This document shows, one piece after another, positions 36,292-46,667 of a stretch of 64,000 nt of DNA. The notes beneath the pieces were generated by a model. The model was not told the origin of the DNA, ran no database searches, and was given only the letters and a program-made list of their open reading frames with translations. Source of the stretch: CAVTWS01 sp964390555 (lineage in GTDB: Bacteria; Actinomycetota; Acidimicrobiia; Acidimicrobiales; SHLQ01); NCBI GenBank assembly GCA_964390555.1, contig CAYMJU010000032.1:94807-158806 (forward strand). The letters are read 5' to 3'. Numbering within the stretch: position 1 is the stretch's first letter; each line of letters starts with the position of its first letter. The position numbers and the translations under genes were made by a program.

Positions 36292-37200
36292 ATGACCGAA
36301 TCTGGGGTGATCGACGGGGGCCGCGCGCTGAGCGCGGCCCCCGTCGCGCACCCCAAGGCGCCGCGCAGCTGGGCCTGGCTGGGGTTGTTGCCTTTCTTGG
36401 CGTTCATGCTTCTGTTCCTGATCGTCCCCGCCATAAGCGTGTTCTCTCAGGCTCTACGCAACAGCGACGGCAGCTTCGGGTTCAGCGCCATGCGCGAGGC
36501 GTTCCGGGGCCAGAACCTCGATGCCTTCAAGTTCTCCATCGGCTTCTCGGCGCTTGCCGCCGCAGTCGGGGTGTTGGTGGGCACCCTGCTCGCCTACGCG
36601 GCGGCGACCGCGACCCGACCCAGGTGGCTACGCAACCTGGTCAGCTCGTTCAGTGGGGTGGCCGCCAATCTGGGCGGCGTACCGCTGGCGTTCGCGTTCC
36701 TCGCCCTGCTCGGCAGGCAAGGGGTGCTCACGCGCGTCGTCGGTGAGCTGGGCTACGACCTGTACAAACACGGGTTCGGCTTCGATTCGGTCCGCGGCTT
36801 GGTCACCGTCTACGCCTACTTCAACATCCCGCTCATGGTTCTCGTGACATTGCCGGCCATCGACGGGCTGAAGGCTTCGTGGCGCGAGGCCAACTACAAC
36901 CTGGGTGGCACCACCTGGACCTACTGGCGCCGCGTCGGCCTGCCGGTTCTGGCGCCGTCGCTGCTGGGCGGATTCGTTCTGTTGTTCGCCAACTCGTTCA
37001 GCGCCTACGCCACCGCGGCCGCCCTCACCGACAGCTCGCGGATCGTCCCCATTCGCCTGGCCTTCTTCCTCGGCGGCGATATCAACACCGGCGAGGACGC
37101 CATCGGCTATTCGCTGGCCGCCTGGATGATCCTGATCATGGCCGTAGCGATGTCCATCTACTGGGTGATGCGACGAAAGGCCGAGCGATGGCAGTCGTGA
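36292..37200 (+). CDS. ABC transporter permease, first subunit
   Basis: The 302-aa inner-membrane permease is of the PotB/CysT-like type with six predicted helices, the first at about residues 28-52. The cytoplasmic EAA loop that contacts the ATPase is LKASWREANYNLGGTTWTYW followed by RRVGLPVL. It starts 28 bp after the binding protein gene and overlaps the next permease gene by 13 nt, so the two permeases are likely made in equal amounts. Confidence 0.9.
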   Translation: MTESGVIDGGRALSAAPVAHPKAPRSWAWLGLLPFLAFMLLFLIVPAISVFSQALRNSDGSFGFSAMREAFRGQNLDAFKFSIGFSALAAAVGVLVGTLLAYAAATATRPRWLRNLVSSFSGVAANLGGVPLAFAFLALLGRQGVLTRVVGELGYDLYKHGFGFDSVRGLVTVYAYFNIPLMVLVTLPAIDGLKASWREANYNLGGTTWTYWRRVGLPVLAPSLLGGFVLLFANSFSAYATAAALTDSSRIVPIRLAFFLGGDINTGEDAIGYSLAAWMILIMAVAMSIYWVMRRKAERWQS

Positions 37201-38075
37201 GCCAGCCAGTTCGCCGGCGGCGATGGGGCGGCCGTATCGGACCCAACCTAATTCTTGTCGGCTGCGGTCTGTTCTTCACGTTGCCGCTACTCGCCCAGCT
37301 GCGCTTCGCCCTCCAGAACGTCCCCGTCGTCCTGCTCGGCTGGTCGACCTTCCTGGACAAGTGGTCGCTGAAGGGCATCACCCAGGCGTTCGGCGAGCCG
37401 GGATTCTCTGAGGCCCTGACGCTCAGCCTCAAACTGGCCGCAGGCACGGTCATCATCACCTTGGCCCTGTTGATACCGACTGCCGTCTGGGTGCATCTGC
37501 GCCTCCCCAAGGCTCGCCCAGTGATCGAGTTCCTTACCCTGCTGCCCTACGTCATACCCGCCATCGCCCTGGTAGCGGGCATTTCGGTCATCAAACCCCA
37601 CGCCCGCTGGTTCCTCAACTCCGAGTTGTCGCTCATCCCGTTCTACGTGGTCCTGGCGCTGCCGTTCACCTACCGCTCGATCGACGCCGGCCTGCGCGCC
37701 CTCGACCTGCGAACGCTAGTCGACGCGTCGCGCAGCCTGGGTGCGGGGTGGGGCACCACCTTGCGCCGGGTGCTGCTGCCCAATTTGCGCTCGTCCATCA
37801 TCTCGGCCACGTTCCTCATCGTTGCCGTCGTGCTCGGCGAGTACACCATGGCCAACGTGGTGCTGCGCGAGAACCTGGCGGTGTTCCTCGTCCGGTACCG
37901 CGGCAGTGAACCGCAGGCGGGACAGGGCCTGGCCGTGGTCGCCTTGATCACGACGATGCTGATCTTCGCCCTCCTCAGCCGCCTTACCCGCCCGCGTCGC
38001 GATGGCGGCATCGACAAGGGCCCCGACCTGACGACGGTGGCATACGCCGGATTGAGCAAAGGCCCAGATCGATGA
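37188..38075 (+). CDS. ABC transporter permease, second subunit
   Basis: The 295-aa partner permease is of the PotC-like type, with six predicted membrane segments. The EAA loop is LVDASRSLGAGWGTTLRRVL. The N-terminus begins MAVVSQPVRRRRWGGR, a basic cytoplasmic tail that fits the positive-inside rule. The ATG at 37188 lies inside the end of the first permease gene. The stop codon overlaps the ATP-binding subunit's ATG (ATGA). Confidence 0.9.
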   Translation: MAVVSQPVRRRRWGGRIGPNLILVGCGLFFTLPLLAQLRFALQNVPVVLLGWSTFLDKWSLKGITQAFGEPGFSEALTLSLKLAAGTVIITLALLIPTAVWVHLRLPKARPVIEFLTLLPYVIPAIALVAGISVIKPHARWFLNSELSLIPFYVVLALPFTYRSIDAGLRALDLRTLVDASRSLGAGWGTTLRRVLLPNLRSSIISATFLIVAVVLGEYTMANVVLRENLAVFLVRYRGSEPQAGQGLAVVALITTMLIFALLSRLTRPRRDGGIDKGPDLTTVAYAGLSKGPDR

Positions 38076-39121
38076 CGACCATCCTGTACTCCGGCGTTCG
38101 CAAGACGTTCGGCCCCACCGTGGCCCTGGAAGGGCTCGACCTGGTGGTCGAATCGGGCGAGCTGATAAGCCTACTCGGCCCGAGCGGTTGCGGTAAGACC
38201 ACTGCACTGCGCATCACCGCCGGCTTCGAGCGCCCCGATGCCGGCACCGTCACGGTCAATGCCGAAGACGTGACGCACCTGCCGGCTCACAAGCGCAACA
38301 TGGGCATGGTCTTCCAGAGCTACAGCCTGTTCCCGAACCTGACGGTGGCGCAGAACATCGACTACGGATTGCGAACCCGCCACCTGGCCAAGAACGAGCG
38401 TGACCGGCGAGTCGGGGAGATGATGGAGCTGGTGCAGCTCTCGGCCTTCGCCGGGCGCTACCCGCACCAGCTGTCGGGCGGCCAGCAGCAGCGGGTCGCC
38501 CTGGCCCGGGCGCTGGCTTTCCAACCAGCGGTCTTGTTGCTCGACGAGCCCCTCTCGGCCCTCGATGCCAAGGTGCGCACGACGTTACGAGACGAGATCC
38601 GGCGCATCCAGACCGAGCTGGGCATCACGACGCTGTTCGTGACCCACGATCAGGAGGAGGCACTCGCCATCTCCGACCGCGTGGGCGTGATGTCGAACGG
38701 TCGCCTCGAGCAGCTGGGCAGCCCCATGGACATCTATCGGCACCCGGCCAATGCGTTCGTGGCCCGGTTCGTGGGGTCGATGAACGAGCTGGCGGCGACC
38801 GTGCGCGACGCCAACGTCGTCCAGGTCGGCGCGGCAACGGTAACCACTTCGGCCGTTGCCGGGCGTGCGGTCGGGTCACCGGTTCGGCTCCTCGTCCGGC
38901 CTGAAGACGTCGCCGTCTCGATCGGCGGGGACGGCCTACCGGGCACCGTCGTGTCGCGCACCTTCCAGGGCGCCTCCACGGTGGTCACAACCCGACTCGA
39001 CACGCTCGACACCCTCGTGTCCGCCTTGGTTCCCGGCGCCGCTCATACCGTCGACGAGCCCGGCACACGGGTAAACGTGTCGATCAGCGGCGCCAGAGCG
39101 GTCCTCGAAGACGTCGCCTGA
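38072..39121 (+). CDS. ABC transporter ATP-binding subunit
   Basis: The 349-aa ATPase energises the importer. Walker A is GPSGCGKTT near residue 36, the Q-loop is VFQSYSLFPN, the signature is LSGGQQQRVALARAL, Walker B is VLLLDEPLSALD and the H-loop is VTHDQ. A C-terminal TOBE domain of about 110 residues follows (LLVRPEDVAVS). This is the PotA/FbpC layout. The complete set of binding protein, two permeases and ATPase sits in one operon with no accessory enzyme that would reveal the ligand. Confidence 0.94.
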   Translation: MTTILYSGVRKTFGPTVALEGLDLVVESGELISLLGPSGCGKTTALRITAGFERPDAGTVTVNAEDVTHLPAHKRNMGMVFQSYSLFPNLTVAQNIDYGLRTRHLAKNERDRRVGEMMELVQLSAFAGRYPHQLSGGQQQRVALARALAFQPAVLLLDEPLSALDAKVRTTLRDEIRRIQTELGITTLFVTHDQEEALAISDRVGVMSNGRLEQLGSPMDIYRHPANAFVARFVGSMNELAATVRDANVVQVGAATVTTSAVAGRAVGSPVRLLVRPEDVAVSIGGDGLPGTVVSRTFQGASTVVTTRLDTLDTLVSALVPGAAHTVDEPGTRVNVSISGARAVLEDVA

Positions 39122-39160
39122 TCGCAGAACGCCAGCCTCAAGGCGAGCGGCGTGAGTTGG

Positions 39161-40771
<1,611 letters not shown>

Positions 40772-40878
40772 GGTTGGTCCCCCTCGAGTCGCTCCACGGT
40801 GCGCTTCGTCGCGCCGCTGGACTCTGGATCATGCCCGACAGTGTTTGGGCGTGCGAGCCGCGCCAGCCGACCCGCCGG

Positions 40879-41856
40879 TCAGACCTCGGCGAGCGCCGGC
40901 TGCACGACGGTCGCGAGCAGCTCGACGTGGCGGTGGGCCAGGTCGTCGGGCATGCCGGCCACGCTGGCCCAGCAGTAGACGTGCTCGACCGGCAGGCCCT
41001 CGGTTCGAGCGCGTAGCGAGGCGACAGCGTCGGCGGGAGTGAGGACCTCGATGGGCTGGAGAACGCCACCATCGCGGCGGTGGTTGGCGCGGAGCTTCTC
41101 GACGGTGATCTCGCTCGGCTGGCGCCCGGTTCCGTCGGCCGCTCCCTTGCGGTAGGTGTTGAGCTGCCACGCCAGGTGGGGCAGCACCCGCTCGAAAGCT
41201 TCGTCGGGATCATCGGCGACGAGGAGGTTCACCAGCCCGCCCATCCGCGCCGACGCGGGATCGTGGCCCCCCTCGTCGAGGCCCTGCCGGTACGGATCGA
41301 GCAGCGACCGGTCGAGCGACAGCAGACCAGCTCCGAGCCGCCCAGCCCGCCGAGCACCCATCGGGCCTTGGTAACCGAGCCACACCGGCACGGGTCGCTG
41401 CACCGGCGGCGGGGTCACCACGCCGCCGGCACCGAGCAGTTGGGCGAGGTCGCGAAATGTCTGATCGGTCGTGCCGTAACGGTGGTCGCGGTCGGCGCCG
41501 AACAGCTCGAACTCCCAGTTCACGTACCCGGCGCCCAACCCGATCTCGAGCCGGCCGTTCGACAGCACGTCGACGACGGCCGCTTCCTCGGCGATCTGGA
41601 TGGCCCGCCGGAACGGTGCGATGAGAATCGCCGTCCCGATCCGGACCCGGGTCGTGCGCGCCGCCACCGCGGCAGCCATGGTGAGGGGCTGGGGCAGGTA
41701 GCCGTCCTCGAACAGGTGGTGTTCGCTCAACCAGATCGAGTCGATGCCCCAGGCCTCGGCGCGAACGATCAGGTCGAGCGAGTCCCGATAGAACTGTGGC
41801 CAGGGCTTCCCCCAAGGTGGAGGGTTGCGGAGGTCGAAGTACGCACCGGTCTTCAT
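40879..41856 (-). CDS. LLM-class (luciferase-like) flavin/F420-dependent oxidoreductase
   Basis: The 325-aa protein has the TIM-barrel bacterial-luciferase fold. It begins MKTGAYFDLRNPPPW, continues with SIWLSEHHLFEDGYLPQPLT, VRIGTAILIAPFRRAIQIAEE and GRLEIGLGAGYVNWEFELFG, and so resembles two-component monooxygenases or F420-dependent dehydrogenases. Which cofactor is used cannot be decided. TAGGGT lies 8 nt before the ATG with no ribosome-binding site. It lies 107 bp upstream of fadD on the same strand. Confidence 0.88.
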   Translation of the reverse strand: MKTGAYFDLRNPPPWGKPWPQFYRDSLDLIVRAEAWGIDSIWLSEHHLFEDGYLPQPLTMAAAVAARTTRVRIGTAILIAPFRRAIQIAEEAAVVDVLSNGRLEIGLGAGYVNWEFELFGADRDHRYGTTDQTFRDLAQLLGAGGVVTPPPVQRPVPVWLGYQGPMGARRAGRLGAGLLSLDRSLLDPYRQGLDEGGHDPASARMGGLVNLLVADDPDEAFERVLPHLAWQLNTYRKGAADGTGRQPSEITVEKLRANHRRDGGVLQPIEVLTPADAVASLRARTEGLPVEHVYCWASVAGMPDDLAHRHVELLATVVQPALAEV

Positions 41857-41870
41857 GGACGCCGACCCTA

Positions 41871-42764
41871 ATGGCGGATGACTTCGCGCTACAGGTTTGG
41901 AGTTCGCGCGCCGTAACTACGTTCGTGGGCCGAACGAACTATCCCGGTGGGCACGACGACTCATCCGTCGAAGCGGCGCTCGATCGAGCGCTGGCGACCG
42001 ACGGCCTCCGGTGTTGGTTCCAGCCCCTCGTCGACGCCCGGACCCACCGCATCGTCGCCTTCGAGAGCCTGGTGCGTTGCGTCGATCCCCGGATCGGCCT
42101 CATCCTTCCGTCGGCGCTGCTGCCGGTGGCCCGGGCGACGGGACAGATGGCCGCGATCGACGCGTGGATGCTCGACCGGTCCTGCGCCCGGCTGAGCATC
42201 TGGGACCGGGCGTTTCCCGAGCTCGATCTACGGGTGTCGGTAAACGTGTCGGCGGCCTTGCTCGAACGTTCAGCGGCCTTCGTCGGTCTGGTCGAGCGAA
42301 CCCTCGCCCTGACCCAGCTGCAACCGGGCCGCTTGCGCCTCGAGATGGCCGACGTCACCTTGCTCGACGCGACGCCAGCGGCTCTCGGTGCCCTGGCCGA
42401 ATTGCGCGGATCTGGGGTAGCGGTCGGTCTCGACGATCTCGATACCGGCAGTCAAGCGCTCGGGAGACTCGATTCACTGCCGGTCGACTTCGTCACCATC
42501 GACGGCGCTCTGGTTCGTCGATCGACCGACGACGTCGAGGCCCACGCCGTCGTTGGCGCGATCACGCGTCTGGCCCACGCCCACGACCTCTCCGTCATTG
42601 CGGAAGGGGTCGAGACGGTGCTCCAGGCGCGCACGATGACCGATCTCGGCTGCGACGAGCTCCAGGGCTTCCTCTTCAGCCGACCGACTCCTGCCGAGGA
42701 TCTCACCGTGGGATTCGACTCGCTCCATCCGCCCACCCGTCCGATCACACCCGTGCTCTTGTGA
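41871..42764 (+). CDS. EAL-domain protein with degenerate active site
   Basis: The 297-aa protein consists almost entirely of an EAL (c-di-GMP phosphodiesterase) barrel, with no GGDEF, PAS or membrane part. The signature reads ESL (AFESLVR). LExTE reads LEMAD. DDFGTG reads DDLDTG. KID reads TID (FVTIDGALV), so the metal/base lysine is missing. VIAEGVET and QGFLFSRP are kept. Loss of the lysine and of the glutamate in LExTE suggests a c-di-GMP-binding or protein-interaction role, not hydrolysis. It starts 14 bp from the divergent LLM gene. Confidence 0.85.
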   Translation: MADDFALQVWSSRAVTTFVGRTNYPGGHDDSSVEAALDRALATDGLRCWFQPLVDARTHRIVAFESLVRCVDPRIGLILPSALLPVARATGQMAAIDAWMLDRSCARLSIWDRAFPELDLRVSVNVSAALLERSAAFVGLVERTLALTQLQPGRLRLEMADVTLLDATPAALGALAELRGSGVAVGLDDLDTGSQALGRLDSLPVDFVTIDGALVRRSTDDVEAHAVVGAITRLAHAHDLSVIAEGVETVLQARTMTDLGCDELQGFLFSRPTPAEDLTVGFDSLHPPTRPITPVLL

Positions 42765-42802
42765 CTGCTTCGGCGCCTTACCGACCCGGCTAGCGTGCGG
42801 TG

Positions 42803-44239
42803 ATGGGCCGGCGCGTGGTGATCATCGGCGCCGGGCCAGGCGGGCTCGGCATGGCCATCCGCCTGCGCCAGGCCGGCTACGACGACGTCGCGGTCATCGA
42901 GAAGGCGTCCGGCGTGGGTGGCACCTGGTTCCACAACCGGTACCCGGGCGCGGCCTGTGACGTGCCGTCGGTCCTGTACTCGCTCTCGTTCGCTCCCAAG
43001 CTCGACTGGAGCCGCCCCTACGGCACCCAATCCGAGATCCTGGCCTACTTCGAGCAGCTCGTGGCCGACTTCGACCTGCGTCGCGCTCTCCGCCTGAACT
43101 GTGGCGCTCGCTCGATCCGCTGGGACGACGCGTCGAGCAGTTGGACGATCGAGACCACGACCGGGGGCGAGCTCCGCGCCGACGTGGTCGTCAGCGCCAT
43201 CGGCATGTTCAACGACGTGAGCTGGCCCGACATCGCGGGCTTGGCGGGATTTGCCGGCACCAGCTTCCACTCGGCCCGATGGCCCGATGACCATGACCTG
43301 GCGGGCGAGCGGGTCGCGGTGATCGGGAGCGGCGCCAGCACCATCCAGCTGCTGCCCGAGGTGGCCAAGGTCGCCGGATCTGTCTACACCTTCCAGCGCT
43401 CGCCGCAGTGGGTGTTGCCCAAGATCGACGTGCCGTACACCTCCGAGGAGCTCGCCCGGCGGTCCCACGACCCCGATGGGGATCGGCGAGAGCGGGCCGA
43501 GCTGCGGACGCGCATCGACACGGGCCTCACGTTCTCCGACCCACGGATTCGCGAGATGAGCGAGGCCGCTGGTCGCCAGAACCTCGATCTGGTCGACGAT
43601 GTCGACATCCGCCAGCGCCTCACTCCGACGGACCCTTTCGGTTGCCACCGGCCGCTGATCTCGAGCGACTACTACCCCACGTTCAACCGGCCGAACGTCG
43701 AGCTGGTGACCACGCCCATCGACTCCGTGACCACGACGGGTGTCGTAACGAGCGACGGCGCCGAGCGCACGGTCGACACCATCATCTTGGCCACCGGCTT
43801 CGCGACCACAAAGTACCTCTCGGCCATCGAGGTGACCGGTCGAGGCGGTCGGCGCCTCGACGACGACTGGGCCGGCGGCGCCGCGGCGTATCGGGGGATC
43901 ACCGTCGCCGGTTACCCCAACTTGTTCATGCTCTACGGGCCGAACACCAACAACGGGTCGATCCTGCACATGATCGAGTGCCAGATCGACTACGTGCTTC
44001 GCCACCTCGCTCGACTCGACGCCGAGGGTCGGTCCTGGAGCGAGGTCGGGTCCGACGAGATGGCCCGGTACAACGCCGACCTCCAGGCCCGCCTCGACGG
44101 TGTCGAGGTGTGGAACGCCGGCTGCTCGAGCTACTACCGGGGACCTTCTGGCCGCATCGTGACCCAGTGGCCCGGCAACATGGCCGACTACACCGCGGCG
44201 ACGGTGGTCGAGGACTTCGCGGCCTACTCGACCGGCTGA
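42803..44239 (+). CDS. Flavin-containing monooxygenase, Baeyer-Villiger type
   Basis: This 478-aa FAD/NADPH enzyme has the FAD-binding GAGPGGLGMAIRL near the N-terminus, ASGVGGTWFHNRYPGAACDV and the NADPH-binding VIGSGASTIQLLPEVA. The BVMO fingerprint FAGTSFHSARWP lies between them and fits FxGxxxHxxxWP. Such enzymes turn ketones into esters or lactones. A nearby epoxide-hydrolase-like and a phosphotriesterase/lactonase-like gene could act on products, but linkage is loose. TAGCGT lies 6 nt before the ATG, which decides against the adjacent GTG at 42800. Confidence 0.92.
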   Translation: MGRRVVIIGAGPGGLGMAIRLRQAGYDDVAVIEKASGVGGTWFHNRYPGAACDVPSVLYSLSFAPKLDWSRPYGTQSEILAYFEQLVADFDLRRALRLNCGARSIRWDDASSSWTIETTTGGELRADVVVSAIGMFNDVSWPDIAGLAGFAGTSFHSARWPDDHDLAGERVAVIGSGASTIQLLPEVAKVAGSVYTFQRSPQWVLPKIDVPYTSEELARRSHDPDGDRRERAELRTRIDTGLTFSDPRIREMSEAAGRQNLDLVDDVDIRQRLTPTDPFGCHRPLISSDYYPTFNRPNVELVTTPIDSVTTTGVVTSDGAERTVDTIILATGFATTKYLSAIEVTGRGGRRLDDDWAGGAAAYRGITVAGYPNLFMLYGPNTNNGSILHMIECQIDYVLRHLARLDAEGRSWSEVGSDEMARYNADLQARLDGVEVWNAGCSSYYRGPSGRIVTQWPGNMADYTAATVVEDFAAYSTG

Positions 44240-44673
44240 GCTTCGAGGATCCCTCGCAACGCGTGCAGGTCTTGGCGATTCGCCCGGCGCATGGCCCGAG
44301 CCATGAACGGTGCCGCGAGCTTGGAGAACCCGGTCGGCTCCCCTCGGTTGCGCAACGTCATCAGCGTCGCGTCGGCGCCGGAGTCGGTCCACGTGTAGGT
44401 GGTCTCCATGGGGAACGGGCCCTCGGCGGTGCGCATCACCAGCCGCTCGCCACCGACGAGCTCGACGACCTCGTAGGTGTAGGCCAGGCGCCGGCCGAGG
44501 AAATGGGCGACGAAGTCCATGCGGGACCCGACCTGGACCGGTGGCTCGGTCAGCCAGTCGATCGAACGGATGCGGCGATACCAGCTGGGCGCGTTGGTGG
44601 GATCACCCGCGTAGTCGGCGACCACGCTTCGGGGGCGGGCGATGACCGCTTCGGTAGTCACATCCACGGCCAC
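44224..44673 (-). CDS. SRPBCC (polyketide cyclase/START-like) family protein
   Basis: This is a 149-aa single-domain protein with a hydrophobic-pocket helix-grip fold. It starts MAVDVTTEAVIARPRSVVADYAGDP, a typical opening, and ends in a long C-terminal helix (FMARAMRRANRQDLHALRGIL, read as a helix of about 20 residues). No catalytic residues can be named. The GTG at 44673 is preceded by TAGTCT with an 8-nt gap. It overlaps the convergent monooxygenase gene by 16 nt. Confidence 0.8.
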   Translation of the reverse strand: MAVDVTTEAVIARPRSVVADYAGDPTNAPSWYRRIRSIDWLTEPPVQVGSRMDFVAHFLGRRLAYTYEVVELVGGERLVMRTAEGPFPMETTYTWTDSGADATLMTLRNRGEPTGFSKLAAPFMARAMRRANRQDLHALRGILEAQPVE

Positions 44674-44751
44674 GAACGACGAGACTAAACGAAAGGACTC
44701 GCTTACAACGCGCGCGGATAGGCGAGGGTCTCGCGATCAAACGGTCGACCC

Positions 44752-44814
44752 GCCTTGCTACGCAAGGCGACAAGACACTGTGCTGCTGGGTCGCATGCGC
44801 CTATCGGCGCATGC
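44752..44814 (-). terminator. Two hairpins downstream of the LigD-type polymerase gene
   Basis: GCATGCGCC and GGCGCATGC (44793-44814) pair over a TATC loop, 11 bp after the polymerase gene stop. A second hairpin, GCCTTGC-TAC-GCAAGGC (44752-44768), follows on the minus strand. Neither has a T-tract. I regard them as the transcript end; nothing coding is seen in 44674-44824. Confidence 0.55.
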
Positions 44815-44824
44815 TCCTGCACAA

Positions 44825-45892
44825 TCAAGGCTTCTTGGCCCGGCTCGGGGCCACCCGGCTCGGCTCGCCCGGCATCTTGGGATACACGGGCGGCCAGGGG
44901 GCGTCGAGCAACCCGGCCGCCTGATCACGGCGCACCAGATCGAGGAGCGGCTCGAGCGACTGCGGCGAGTCATCCATGCTTGCCCACGGATCGCCGTGCT
45001 CGACAATGCGGTCGGGGACCGAGGCCAATGTCAGCTGGTCGGGCGCGATGGTCGCCAACTCATCCCACCGGAACGGCGTCGACACCTGGCCGCCTCGGCG
45101 GGCCCTCACCGACCACGCTGCGAACACCGTCTTGTGCGGCGCGTTCTGGTTGAAGTCGACGAACACCCGCGAGCCGCGCTCCTCCTTCCACCACGCCGCG
45201 GTGATGAGGTCTGGGTGGCGCCGTTCGAGCTCGCGGGCGACAGCGACGGCGGCGGCGCGGACCTCGATCGAGGTCCACTCGGGGCGCAACCGGACATAGA
45301 TGTGGATGCCGCGGTTACCCGTCGTCTTGGGTCGGCCGTCGACGCCGAGCTCGTCGAGCAACGCCTTGACTTGTGCCGCGGCTTCACGGACCTGGTCAAA
45401 GACCACGCCCGGGGTCGGGTCGAGGTCGATGCGCAGTTCGTCGGCGTGGTCGGGATCGCTCGCCTTGGCCGGCCAGCCGTGGAACCCCAGGCAGCCCAGG
45501 TTCACGGCCCACACCAGGTGGGCGATGTCGGACATGACCAAGGCTCGCGACTCGGTGCCGTTCGGGGTGGCGACGATCGCGGTGGTCAGCCATTCGGGCG
45601 CCGAGTCGGGCACCCGCTTCTGGAAGAAGGACTTGCCCTCGGCCCCGTCGGGGTAGCGCTCGAGCATCACCGGCCGCCCCCCGAGCGCCCGCATGACCGG
45701 CACCTCGACATCGAGGTAGTACCGGACCAGGTCGAGCTTGGTCTCGCCCCGTTTCGAGAAGAACACCTTGCCGGGGCTCGAAACGCTCACCTCGCGCCCG
45801 GCGGCTTCGACGACCACGGACTCCTTCGTCCCCACCGGACCGCTATCCCCGCTGGCCTGTTGTGATCTGGCCTGTCGCGATCTGAACGTCAT
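44825..45892 (-). CDS. LigD-type primase-polymerase (NHEJ polymerase domain), stand-alone
   Basis: The 355-aa protein is of the archaeo-eukaryotic primase superfamily, as in the polymerase domain of LigD. The metal-binding DxD is in ELRIDLDPTPG. Other landmarks are SSPGKVFFSKRGETKLDL, RPVMLERYPDGAEGKSFFQK, GNRGIHIYVRL and PHKTVFAAWSVRARRGG (each within 20 residues). No ligase, nuclease or Ku gene is adjacent, so the NHEJ partners must be encoded elsewhere or the polymerase works separately. The start is uncertain: GTG 45907 and GTG 45835 are alternatives. Confidence 0.87.
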   Translation of the reverse strand: MTFRSRQARSQQASGDSGPVGTKESVVVEAAGREVSVSSPGKVFFSKRGETKLDLVRYYLDVEVPVMRALGGRPVMLERYPDGAEGKSFFQKRVPDSAPEWLTTAIVATPNGTESRALVMSDIAHLVWAVNLGCLGFHGWPAKASDPDHADELRIDLDPTPGVVFDQVREAAAQVKALLDELGVDGRPKTTGNRGIHIYVRLRPEWTSIEVRAAAVAVARELERRHPDLITAAWWKEERGSRVFVDFNQNAPHKTVFAAWSVRARRGGQVSTPFRWDELATIAPDQLTLASVPDRIVEHGDPWASMDDSPQSLEPLLDLVRRDQAAGLLDAPWPPVYPKMPGEPSRVAPSRAKKP

Positions 45893-45923
45893 GACGTCGA
45901 AAATCACAACGGGAACGCACGGG

Positions 45924-46667
45924 TCAGCCCTCCGCGAGGGCGACGCCGGGGGTCGGATGGCCGACCGACGAGCTCTCGTCGAGCGCGAGCCGCAATGCTT
46001 CTAGCTCCATCACCACGTCGCCGACTTGATGATCCACCGATTCGAGCTCGGCGGCATCGACGTTCTGGACCGAAAGCTCGATGGCGCGGGCCACGGCCTC
46101 GTCGAGTCGCGCGTCGAGCAGCCGCAGCTTGCCGTAGGCGTCGTTGATCACCCCGTCGAGGCGCCGGGTGGTGGCGAGTTGCGATTCGAGTGCCTGGCGT
46201 TCAGCGTCGGACGTGACGGCGCCCCGTTCGAGCCGCCGCTCGACCCCAGTGGTATCGATCGCCGCACGGGCCTCGGCCAGCTCCTGGGCCCGCTGCGCGA
46301 TGGCCCAGCTCTGGTCCACGCCCTCGCCGATCCGCTGGCCGATCGTCCCAAGGCGGTCGCGGATCGGCCCGGGCCGCGACCGTGCGACGGTCCGGTCGAA
46401 ACGGGCCTGAGCGTCGAGCGCCTCCTTCACGAAGCCGCTCCACGGGTCCGCTAGATCGTTGGGCCGGATCGCCGGCCGGGTCGGCGCCGCGGGCAGCGCG
46501 GTGGCGACCTTGGCACCCCACCCGAGCAACCCACCGACGACCGCCCAGACCGGCCCCAACCCCACGAGGATCGCCGCCGCCGCCCCCGCCCCCGTGAGCA
46601 CGATGGCGACCGGCGACATCATCGCCTCCGCCACCCCCCGCGTGAGCAACCGATCGCGAAGACTCAT
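45924..46667 (-). CDS. Membrane protein with long helical cytoplasmic tail, function unknown
   Basis: This 247-aa protein is not recognised. Two hydrophobic segments lie at about residues 18-37 and 39-57. The remaining 190 residues are rich in Ala, Glu, Arg and Leu and should form long helices or a coiled coil (RAQELAEARAAIDTTGVERR). It ends an apparent operon with the SBP-VWA lipoprotein and an anchored binding-like protein, which suggests an envelope function. Its ATG overlaps the stop of a linker reading frame (ATGA). Confidence 0.7.
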   Translation of the reverse strand: MSLRDRLLTRGVAEAMMSPVAIVLTGAGAAAAILVGLGPVWAVVGGLLGWGAKVATALPAAPTRPAIRPNDLADPWSGFVKEALDAQARFDRTVARSRPGPIRDRLGTIGQRIGEGVDQSWAIAQRAQELAEARAAIDTTGVERRLERGAVTSDAERQALESQLATTRRLDGVINDAYGKLRLLDARLDEAVARAIELSVQNVDAAELESVDHQVGDVVMELEALRLALDESSSVGHPTPGVALAEG

